Positions 57,710 to 64,000 of a stretch of DNA of 64,000 nt are shown here, piece after piece. Every line of letters begins with the position of its first letter. Position 1 is the stretch's first letter. A program made the translations under genes and the position numbers. A model generated the notes under the pieces. It searched no databases. It was not told the DNA's origin and saw nothing but the letters and a program-made list of their open reading frames with translations. The DNA comes from Streptacidiphilus jiangxiensis (lineage in GTDB: Bacteria; Actinomycetota; Actinomycetes; Streptomycetales; Streptomycetaceae): assembly GCF_900109465.1 (NCBI RefSeq), contig NZ_FOAZ01000017.1, forward strand, positions 62,001-126,000, given 5' to 3'.

Positions 57710-58494
57710 GCGGGCGTACGGGCGAGCGCACGAGCGGGCGTACCAGCGGCACCGCCGTTTCGCTGGACGGGAAGGTGGTCCTGCTCACCGGCGCGGCCAG
57801 GGGCCAGGGCGCGGAGGAGGCACGGCAGTTCGCCGCGTCCGGGGCGCGCGTGCTGCTGACCGACGTGCGGGAGGAGGAGGGACGTGCGCTGGCAGCCGAA
57901 CTCGGGCGCGAGCACGCGGTGTTCGTCACCCACGACGTCACCGACGCGGACGACTGGGCCAAGGCGGTCGAGCAGGCGGTCACCGCCTTCGGGCGCCTGG
58001 ACGGGCTGGTCAACAACGCCGGGGTCTGGCGTGCCACGCCCGTCGGCGAGGAGACCCGGGCCGGCTTCGAGGCGATGCTCAAGGTCAACCTGGTCGGCCC
58101 GTTCCTCGGCCTGCAGGCGGCGCTGCCCGCGCTGCGGGACGCGGGCGGCGGCTCGGTGGTCAACATCTCCTCGATCGCGGGCCTGACCGGCATCCGCGGC
58201 CACGCCGCTTACGGCTCCAGCAAGTTCGGCCTGCGCGGCCTCACCCGCTGCGCGGCGCTCGACCTCGCGGCCGACCGGATCCGGGTCAACTCCGTGCATC
58301 CGGGCGTCATCGACACCCCGATGCTGCCCGAGGCCACCCGGGCCGCGACCCAGTGGCCGCACATCCCGCTCGGCCGGATGGGGACGGCGGCGGAGGTGGG
58401 CGAGATCGTGGCCTTCCTGCTCTCGGACGCCTCCGCCTACGTCACCGGCGCCGAGTTCACCGTCGACGGCGGCTCCACGGCCGGGAGGAGTTGA
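57706..58494 (+). CDS. Short-chain dehydrogenase/reductase
   Basis: 262 residues; ATG overlaps the monooxygenase stop (ATGA). Rossmann TGAARGQG near residue 29, NNAG in DGLVNNAGVW, catalytic Ser in VVNISSIAGL, and YGSSK (Tyr and Lys). PGVIDTPML and the C-terminal VDGGSTAG are typical of classical SDRs close to 3-alpha/20-beta-hydroxysteroid dehydrogenase. The first 15 residues are an Arg/Thr/Ser-rich extension (SGRTGERTSGRTSG). Probably interconverts an alcohol and a ketone that the monooxygenase uses. Joins the esterase gene by a TGATG overlap. Confidence 0.92.
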   Translation: MSGRTGERTSGRTSGTAVSLDGKVVLLTGAARGQGAEEARQFAASGARVLLTDVREEEGRALAAELGREHAVFVTHDVTDADDWAKAVEQAVTAFGRLDGLVNNAGVWRATPVGEETRAGFEAMLKVNLVGPFLGLQAALPALRDAGGGSVVNISSIAGLTGIRGHAAYGSSKFGLRGLTRCAALDLAADRIRVNSVHPGVIDTPMLPEATRAATQWPHIPLGRMGTAAEVGEIVAFLLSDASAYVTGAEFTVDGGSTAGRS

Positions 58495-59444
58495 TGACGT
58501 CGGGCGACGACGCCCTGCCGCCGTCGGCACGGCGCCTGTGCGACGCGATGACGGCGGCCTTCCCCGACCCCGCCCGCGCGCCGCTGGAGGCGGCGGCGCT
58601 GCGCCGCGCGGCGAGCGGCGGAGTCGCCCCGCGCGGCGGGCCGTCACGCCCGCTGCACGCCGTCGGCCCGTGCGTGGGCGCGCCCGTGCCGACGCGCGCC
58701 TACGACCCGGGCGGGGCCGACGGCGGGCGCCCGCTCGTGGTCTTCCTGCACGGCGGCGGCTGGGTGCTGTCCGGGCTGGAGACGCACGACCGCCTCTGCC
58801 GCGAGCTCGCGGCGCGCACCGGCGCCCTGGTGCTCGCCGTGGACCACCGCGCTGCTCCCGAGCACCGCTTCCCCGCCGCCGCGGACGACGCGGCGGCGGG
58901 GCTCGGCTGGGCCCTGGCCGAGGCCGGACGCCTCGGCTGCGACCCCGGGCGCGTGGTCGTCGCGGGCGACTCCAGTGGCGGCAACCTCGCCGCGGCCGCG
59001 GCCCTGGCCCTCCGGGACTCCCCTGTGGCCCCGGGCCAGGGCCTGGCCGGGATGGCGCTGGTCTACCCCGTCCTGGACGCCCTCCTCGACGGCGAGTCCA
59101 CGACGCGGTTCGCGACCGGCTACTTCCACACCATCGCCCACCAGCGCTGGTACTGGCAGCAGTACCTGGGCCCGGACGGCGACCCGTTCCACCCCCGGGC
59201 CTCCCCCGGCCTCGCCCCCGATCTGGCGGGGCTCCCGCCCACGCTGCTGCTCCTCGCCGACTGCGATCCGCTGCGCGACGAGTCCCTCCGCTTCGCCCGC
59301 CGCCTGGCCGTCGCGGAGGTCCCCGTCCGCGTGGACCTCCGCCCCGGCACCTTCCACGGCTTCCTGGGCTGTCTCGGCGCCCTCCCGGCCGCGGCGGACG
59401 CGCTGGACGGGTTGGCGCACTGGATCACCGAAAGGCGTCGCTGA
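58494..59444 (+). CDS. Alpha/beta-hydrolase, hormone-sensitive-lipase type esterase
   Basis: 316 residues; GGAGG before the ATG. Oxyanion motif HGGG in VVFLHGGGWVLSGLETH, nucleophile Ser in VVVAGDSSGGNLAAAAAL, Asp in LLLADCDPLRDES and His in PGTFHGFLG complete the family IV esterase triad. In the operon it could hydrolyse the ester or lactone made by the monooxygenase. A UUCG-loop hairpin follows 17 bases after the stop. Confidence 0.92.
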   Translation: MTSGDDALPPSARRLCDAMTAAFPDPARAPLEAAALRRAASGGVAPRGGPSRPLHAVGPCVGAPVPTRAYDPGGADGGRPLVVFLHGGGWVLSGLETHDRLCRELAARTGALVLAVDHRAAPEHRFPAAADDAAAGLGWALAEAGRLGCDPGRVVVAGDSSGGNLAAAAALALRDSPVAPGQGLAGMALVYPVLDALLDGESTTRFATGYFHTIAHQRWYWQQYLGPDGDPFHPRASPGLAPDLAGLPPTLLLLADCDPLRDESLRFARRLAVAEVPVRVDLRPGTFHGFLGCLGALPAAADALDGLAHWITERRR

Positions 59445-59461
59445 GGCACGGGGCGGGCCCC

Positions 59462-59481
59462 AGCAGCCCTTCGGGGCTGCT
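59462..59481. terminator. UUCG-tetraloop terminator between two convergent genes
   Basis: AGCAGCCC-TTCG-GGGCTGCT, 8-bp stem closed on a stable UUCG loop, ending at the stop codon of the small secreted protein gene. Confidence 0.8.
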
Positions 59482-59909
59482 CAGTCCTCGATCTGGATGT
59501 TCTGGCCGGAGCCGGCGCTCGAGGTCACGCCCATGGTGGTACCGGGCAGCACGTTGGTGCAGAGGACGATGGATCCGCTGCCGGAGTACCGGACGTACCC
59601 GGCCTGGCAGGCGCCCCAGTTCCCGTTGCCGTAGTAGAGCCAGCCCTCGTAGCTGACGCCGGCCTGGCCCTTCCACAGGTTGAGGTCCTGGCAGGTGGTC
59701 AGGGACGTGCTCGGCTTGGTGAAGGGCGTGCCGCCGTACCACTCGGGGAGACCGTGCGCGTTCGTGCCGGACGTCCCCGTCGTGCCGCTCGGGAACTGGC
59801 AGCGGACCGTCGCCGTCGCCGCCTCGGCCGGCGCGGTGGCGACCGCCGACACGCCCCCGATGAGCGCGATGGCCGACAGGCCGGTCACCATTCGCTGAGG
59901 CATCCTCAT
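59481..59909 (-). CDS. Small secreted protein of unknown function
   Basis: 142 residues from ATG 59909 (GGAGGGG six bases upstream). Signal peptide QRMVTGLSAIALIGGVSAVA to AEA. The mature 110 residues contain four cysteines (VRCQFPSG, TTCQDLNLW, GACQAGYV, VLCTNVLPG), likely two disulfides, and many Gly, Thr and Tyr, as in small extracellular binding proteins. No family recognised. Confidence 0.72.
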   Translation of the reverse strand: MRMPQRMVTGLSAIALIGGVSAVATAPAEAATATVRCQFPSGTTGTSGTNAHGLPEWYGGTPFTKPSTSLTTCQDLNLWKGQAGVSYEGWLYYGNGNWGACQAGYVRYSGSGSIVLCTNVLPGTTMGVTSSAGSGQNIQIED

Positions 59910-60131
59910 CTGCTTCCCCTCCTGGGAGTCGAGGCTCCGGGCCGGAGCACGCCGATCCTTGCCGGGTGGTCGTCCCGACGGCCAGAGCCGCCGACCAGAT
60001 GACGGATTCCCGGGACGGCACCGCCGTGACCTGTGGGAACGCGGCAGCCGGTGCAGACGCCGGGGGACGGCCGCGACCGGGTGCCCGCGCGCCTGCTTGG
60101 CCGCCGCGCCGTGCCCGTCTTGAATCGGCAC

Positions 60132-60554
60132 GTGGACTGCACGTTCTGCGCGATCGCCGCCGGTGAGGCCGAGGCCGCGGTCGAGACGGTGTTCGAGGAC
60201 GAGCTCGTGGTGGCCTTTCTCGACCACCGGCCGCTCTTCCCGGGTCACGTGCTGGTGATCCCCCGCCGCCACGTGCGCACCCTGACCGACCTCACCGACG
60301 AGGAGGTCGGGCCGTTCTTCGTCCGGGTGCGGCGGGTCACCGCCGCCGTGGAACGCGGGATGGAGGCGAAGGGCAGCTTCGTCGCCATGAACAACCGGGT
60401 CAGCCAGTCCGTGCCGCACCTGCACGTGCACGTGGTGCCGCGGAATCCGCGCGACGGGCTGCGTGGGTTCTTCTGGCCGCGCACCCGCTATCCGAGCCCC
60501 GCGGCGGCGGCCACGACCGCCGCAGCCGTGCGAGCGGCCGTGACCCCGGACTGA
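60132..60554 (+). CDS. HIT-family protein
   Basis: 140 residues from GTG 60132, giving the usual start VDCTFCAIAAGEAEAAV. An upstream TTG (60120) and GTG (60111) are in frame. HIT motif HLHVHVVPR with the catalytic middle His; the N-terminal CTFC and His in RRHVRTLTDL may bind zinc. Members are nucleotide hydrolases or transferases acting on dinucleotides or nucleotidylated substrates. No ribosome site; TTGAAT lies six bases before the GTG, suggesting a leaderless mRNA. Confidence 0.85.
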   Translation: MDCTFCAIAAGEAEAAVETVFEDELVVAFLDHRPLFPGHVLVIPRRHVRTLTDLTDEEVGPFFVRVRRVTAAVERGMEAKGSFVAMNNRVSQSVPHLHVHVVPRNPRDGLRGFFWPRTRYPSPAAAATTAAAVRAAVTPD

Positions 60555-60562
60555 CCGGCCCA

Positions 60563-60620
60563 TTGACAGACGGGTGGGTGGAGACGACACTACCGCCAAA
60601 ACATGAGGAGATCTCATGTT
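60563..60620 (+). promoter_or_regulatory. Promoter and palindromic operator of the beta-glucosidase operon
   Basis: -35 TTGACA at 60563-60568 and a -10-like GACACT at 60586-60591, 17 bp apart. Just downstream lies AACATGAG-N5-CTCATGTT (60600-60620), perfect 8-bp arms, covering the expected transcription start. Position and symmetry are those of a LacI-type repressor site for a sugar operon. The repressor is not in the window. Confidence 0.65.
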
Positions 60621-60640
60621 CCCCCATGAGAGCGGTGCAC

Positions 60641-62008
60641 ATGACGACCACGTCCGCCGAGCCGAACCCCCTCCCCCGGTTCCCCGCCGACTTCGTCTGG
60701 GGCGCCTCGACCGCCGCCTACCAGATCGAGGGCGCCGCCGAGGAGGAGGGCAAGGGGCCGTCGATCTGGGACACCTTCGTCCGGCGCCAGGGCGCGGTCC
60801 GCGACGGACACACCGGGGACACGGCCTGCGACCACTACCACCGCTTCGGCGAGGACGTCGCGCTGATGCGACGGCTCGGGTTGGACGCCTACCGCTTCTC
60901 GATCTCCTGGCCCCGGGTGCTGCCGACCGGCGAGGGCAAGGTCGAAGCGCGCGGGCTGGACTTCTACGACCGGCTCGTCGACGCCCTGCTGGAGGCCGGG
61001 GTCGAACCGACCCCGACGCTGTTCCACTGGGACCTCCCACAGGCGCTCGAGGACGAGGGCGGCTGGATGTCCCGCGCGACAGCGCACCGGTTCGGCGAGT
61101 ACGCCGCCGCCGTCGCGGGGCGGCTCGGGGACCGGGTGCGGCGGTGGATCACCCTCAACGAGCCGTTCGTGCACATGTCCTTCGGCTACGGCTTCGGCGT
61201 GCACGCGCCGGGCCGGGCCCTGCTGCTCGACGCCCTGCCCGTCGCCCACCACCAACTCCTCGGCCACGGTCTGGCCGTGGCGGCGATCCGTGCCGCCGCG
61301 CCGGACGCGCAGGTGCTCATCGCCAACAACTGCTCCCCGGTCCGACTCCGCTCCGACGCCGACGCCGCGACGGACCGTCAGGCCGCCGACGCCTACGACG
61401 TCCTGCACAACCGCCTCTTCAACGACCCGCTGCTGACCGGCGCCTACCCCGACCTCGGCGCCTACGGGCAGCCCGACCCGGGCTGGGGCGGCATCGTCCG
61501 GGACGGCGACCTCGACGTGATCGCCGCACCGCTGGACGGGCTGGGCATCAACTACTACAACCCGACCTGGGTCACCGCCCCCGCCGACCCGGCCGGCGGC
61601 CTGCCGTTCGACCTCGCCGAGCCCGAACAGGCCTACCCCCGGACCTCCTTCGACTGGCCGGTCGTCCCGGACGGCCTGACCGAGCTGCTCGTGGGCCTCA
61701 AGGCCCGCTACGGCACGGCGCTGCCGCCCGTCTGGATCACCGAGAACGGGTGCAGCGCGCCGGCCGGTCTCGAGGACCGCACCCGCATCGACTACCTGGC
61801 CGGCCACCTGGACGCGGTCGCCCGTGCCCGCGCCCAGGGCGTGGACGTGCGGGGGTACTTCACCTGGTCGCTGCTCGACAACTTCGAGTGGGCCGAGGGG
61901 TACCACCAGCGCTTCGGCCTGGTCGAGGTCGACTTCGCCACCCAGGCCCGCACCCCCCGGGCCAGCTTCGAGTGGTACCGCGCGCTGATCGCCTCGCAGA
62001 AGTCCTGA
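60641..62008 (+). CDS. Glycoside hydrolase family 1 beta-glucosidase
   Basis: 455 residues from ATG 60641; an ATG at 60626 is in frame and both have weak ribosome sites. GH1 barrel: FPADFVWGASTAAYQIEGAA, acid/base Glu in WITLNEPF, nucleophile Glu in VWITENGCSAP, and the C-terminal GYFTWSLLDNFEWAEGYHQR. No signal peptide, so it acts inside on imported disaccharides such as cellobiose or related beta-glucosides. The MFS transporter gene follows by 74 bp and should supply the substrate. A palindrome lies at the promoter. Confidence 0.95.
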   Translation: MTTTSAEPNPLPRFPADFVWGASTAAYQIEGAAEEEGKGPSIWDTFVRRQGAVRDGHTGDTACDHYHRFGEDVALMRRLGLDAYRFSISWPRVLPTGEGKVEARGLDFYDRLVDALLEAGVEPTPTLFHWDLPQALEDEGGWMSRATAHRFGEYAAAVAGRLGDRVRRWITLNEPFVHMSFGYGFGVHAPGRALLLDALPVAHHQLLGHGLAVAAIRAAAPDAQVLIANNCSPVRLRSDADAATDRQAADAYDVLHNRLFNDPLLTGAYPDLGAYGQPDPGWGGIVRDGDLDVIAAPLDGLGINYYNPTWVTAPADPAGGLPFDLAEPEQAYPRTSFDWPVVPDGLTELLVGLKARYGTALPPVWITENGCSAPAGLEDRTRIDYLAGHLDAVARARAQGVDVRGYFTWSLLDNFEWAEGYHQRFGLVEVDFATQARTPRASFEWYRALIASQKS

Positions 62009-62082
62009 GTCACCGCGCACCGCACGCGCTCCACCGTCTGCACGCCCCCACACCCGGCACGACCAGGCACGAAGGAGCCGCC

Positions 62083-63348
62083 ATGAGCCAGGCCCTGCAG
62101 GAGGAAGAGAGAGACGGCGCCGCCGTCCTGGACGAACCGACCGTCCCGGTGCGGGCCGGCTGGACGACGTCGCTCTCACTGGCCACGCTCGCGGTCTTCA
62201 TGGCCTTCATGACGCCGATCCAGATCCTGCTGCCGCTCCAGCTCCAGCACATCGACCCGCACGGCAAGAGCGGGGCACTGTCCCTGGTCACCGGTCTCGG
62301 TGCGCTGGTCGCCGTCGTGGTCAACCCGCTCGCGGGCGCGCTGTCGGACCGGACCACCAGCCGCTTCGGCCGCCGACGGCCATGGGTCCTCGGCGGCGCG
62401 CTCGCCGGCGCGGCGGGGCTGGCCGTCACCGCGGCCCAGCACAGCGTCGCCGGGGTCGCCGTCGGCTGGTGCCTGGGGCAGGCCGGACTGAACGCCATGC
62501 TGGCCGGGGTCACCACCCCCATCGCCGACCGGGTGCCCCTCTCCCAGCGCGCCCAGGTCTCCGGCTGGACGGGCCTGATGCAGTCCTTCGGCCTCGTACT
62601 CGGCGCCCTGATCACCACCCTGCTGGTCACCGGCGTCTGGTCCGGCTACGGCACCCTCGCCGTGCTCACCGTCGTTCTGGCCCTCCCGTTCGTGCTGCGT
62701 CACCCCGAGCCCGCGCTGCCGCGCGCCCTGCGGCCCGCCTTCGACGGCCGGGCGTTCCTGCGCTCCTTCTGGGTCAGTCCCCGCCTGCACCCCGACTTCG
62801 GCTGGGCCTGGCTCACCCGTTTCCTGATCAACCTCGGCAACGCGCTGGGCACGCTCTACCTCTTCTACTTCCTCTCCGACGCCGTCCACTACGGCGACCC
62901 CGGCACGGGCGTGCTGATCCTGACGGTCGTCTACACGCTCTTCGCCGCGCTGACCGCGATACCCGTCGGCCGCGTCTCCGACCGCGTCGGGCGCCGGAAG
63001 TCGTTCGTCGTCCTGTGCTCCGTGGTGATGGCCGTCGCCGCGGTGCTGCTCGCCCTGGAGCACACCTGGCCGGCCGCGCTCGCCGCGGCTGCGGTCCTCG
63101 GCGCCGGCTACGGCGTCTACCTCGCCGTCGACCAGGCCCTGGTGACCCAGGTCCTGCCGCAGGCCCGCGACCGGGCCAAGGACCTCGGTGTCATCAACAT
63201 CGCCAACTCCGGCCCCCAGGTCCTGGCCCCGGCCCTGGCCGCGCCGATCATCGCCAACCTCGGCGGCTACACCGGCCTCTACCTCGCCACCGCCCTGGTC
63301 ACCCTCCTGGGCGGCCTCCTGGTCCGCCGCGTCCGCGGCGTGGCATAG
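62083..63348 (+). CDS. MFS sugar transporter (probable beta-glucoside importer)
   Basis: 421 residues from ATG 62083 (AAGGAG five bases upstream). Twelve membrane helices with MFS loop motifs: GALSDRTTSRFGRRRPWVLG between helices 2 and 3, and GRVSDRVGRRKSFVVL at the equivalent place in the second half. The GRRRPWVLGG motif is typical of GPH/sugar-type MFS proteins often paired with glycosidases. Likely imports the substrate of the GH1 enzyme upstream. Confidence 0.9.
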   Translation: MSQALQEEERDGAAVLDEPTVPVRAGWTTSLSLATLAVFMAFMTPIQILLPLQLQHIDPHGKSGALSLVTGLGALVAVVVNPLAGALSDRTTSRFGRRRPWVLGGALAGAAGLAVTAAQHSVAGVAVGWCLGQAGLNAMLAGVTTPIADRVPLSQRAQVSGWTGLMQSFGLVLGALITTLLVTGVWSGYGTLAVLTVVLALPFVLRHPEPALPRALRPAFDGRAFLRSFWVSPRLHPDFGWAWLTRFLINLGNALGTLYLFYFLSDAVHYGDPGTGVLILTVVYTLFAALTAIPVGRVSDRVGRRKSFVVLCSVVMAVAAVLLALEHTWPAALAAAAVLGAGYGVYLAVDQALVTQVLPQARDRAKDLGVINIANSGPQVLAPALAAPIIANLGGYTGLYLATALVTLLGGLLVRRVRGVA

Positions 63349-63384
63349 GCGCTCCCCGACGACTCGCTGCCTACAGTGGCCGGG

Positions 63385-63942
63385 ATGTGGAACGACATGT
63401 TCATCGCGGGCATCTCCTACGGCGAGAAGGCCGCGCGCACGATCATCGTCTACCTGGCCCTGCTGATCCTGCTCCGCATGGTCGGCAAGCGCGGGCTCGC
63501 GCAGCTCAACACCTTCGACCTGGTGGTGATGCTGCTGCTGTCGAACGTGGTCCAGAACGCGGTCATCGGCAACGACAACTCCGTCAGCGGCGGGCTGTTC
63601 GGCGCGGCCGTCCTGCTGCTGACGGACTCCGTGCTGGTGCGACAGGGCGCCAGGTGGCCGTGGTTCGCCCGGCTGCTGGAGGGCACACCGACGGTGCTGG
63701 CCGAGGACGGCGTCCTGAACCTGCCGGCGATGCGCCGACAGGGCATCTCCCGAGGGGACGTCAGCCTCGCCGTGCACACCCAGGGCGGCGACGGCATCGA
63801 GGAGACGTCCCTCGTCCAACTGGAGCCCGGTGGCTCGGTCCTGGTCCGTCTGCGGAAGGGCGACCAGGTCGCCGACAAGGACGACGTGGCCGCGCTCCGA
63901 GCCCTGCTCGAACGGATCGAGGCGCGGCTGCCGCCTCAGTAG
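63385..63942 (+). CDS. DUF421 membrane protein (YetF/YcaP-like)
   Basis: 185 residues. Three N-terminal helices (RTIIVYLALLILLRMVGKRG, FDLVVMLLLSNVVQNAVIG, GGLFGAAVLLLTDSVLV) then a cytoplasmic domain (LLEGTPTVLAEDGVLNLPAM, RGDVSLAVHTQGGDGIEETS) ending in a short helix. GKRGLAQLNTFDLVVMLLLS is the DUF421 hallmark. Role unknown; relatives occur in spores and the cell envelope. TACAGT stands six bases before the ATG with no ribosome site, so probably leaderless. Confidence 0.87.
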   Translation: MWNDMFIAGISYGEKAARTIIVYLALLILLRMVGKRGLAQLNTFDLVVMLLLSNVVQNAVIGNDNSVSGGLFGAAVLLLTDSVLVRQGARWPWFARLLEGTPTVLAEDGVLNLPAMRRQGISRGDVSLAVHTQGGDGIEETSLVQLEPGGSVLVRLRKGDQVADKDDVAALRALLERIEARLPPQ

Positions 63943-64000
63943 CCGGCGGCCACGCCGTTGAAGACGTCGGCTCCGAAGTCCGAGGCCGTCGCCGCGAAGC
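63936..64000 (-). CDS. C-terminal end of a truncated gene
   Basis: On the minus strand an open frame enters from the right edge and stops at TGA 63936-63938. The visible end is FAATASDFGADVFNGVAAGY. It overlaps the last seven bases of the DUF421 gene. Too short to assign. Confidence 0.4.
   Translation of the reverse strand, partial: FAATASDFGADVFNGVAAGY

Overview
The window is high-GC DNA with GTG and TTG starts, frequent ATGA/GTGA overlaps and several apparently leaderless genes. It carries actinobacterial hallmarks: a DUF3040 protein, a TIGR03086-type mycothiol-dependent enzyme family member, an mIHF-like protein, initiator tRNAs of the Streptomyces type and many secreted proteins. It looks like chromosomal DNA of a filamentous actinomycete of the Streptomyces/Kitasatospora/Streptacidiphilus kind. 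The genus cannot be fixed from sequence alone. No insertion sequence, integrase or CRISPR array was found.

Layout. 0-10 kb: the end of a TPR regulator, a DrrAB-type drug exporter, a secreted lipase, an MprF-like membrane protein, a serine hydrolase, a tiny ribbon-helix-helix-like protein facing a trypsin-like protease, and a YciO/Sua5 protein. 10-18 kb: small hypothetical proteins, a two-gene redox operon (PobA-like flavin monooxygenase plus an O-methyltransferase with an extra N-terminal domain), a secreted phosphoesterase with Ig-like repeats, and an isochorismatase divergent from a GlxA-type regulator. 18-28 kb: a SulP transporter followed by a 26-residue ORF, then a compact peptide-export locus (double-glycine precursor, HlyD adaptor, C39 peptidase ABC transporter, second NHLP-type ABC transporter), then a penicillin-binding protein. 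28-34 kb: two lipoproteins, a BNR-repeat protein, a lytic transglycosylase and a DEAD-box helicase.

34-41.6 kb: an initiator tRNA, a thioredoxin-like protein, an OmpR-type two-component system, and an electron-transfer operon (ApbE, ferric-reductase-like membrane protein, NuoF-like flavoprotein, 3-Cys ferredoxin, b-type cytochrome). An identical TTCTTAGT element lies before both transcription units. 41.6-44.4 kb: a three-gene membrane operon including a CPBP protease. 44.5-51.4 kb: a 707-residue acidic repeat protein, a tandem DUF1003 protein with RyR-like and TerB-like regions, an mIHF paralogue divergent from a MarR regulator across two matching operators, and a ClC channel. 51.5 kb holds a second, identical initiator tRNA in opposite orientation. 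51.6-55.5 kb: two paralogous large secreted proteins, one sharing its C-terminal modules with the phosphoesterase at 14-16 kb. 55.9-64 kb: a PadR regulator and its likely target operon (LLM monooxygenase, SDR, esterase), a small secreted protein, a HIT protein, a palindrome-controlled beta-glucosidase/MFS operon, a DUF421 protein, and the 3' end of one more gene.

The most interesting loci are the peptide-export system, which has no visible modification enzyme; the ApbE/NuoF-like electron-transfer operon, which lacks an obvious FMN-carrier protein; and the pair formed by the acidic repeat protein and the DUF1003/RyR/TerB protein. All functions are inferred from sequence motifs read by eye. No database search was run.
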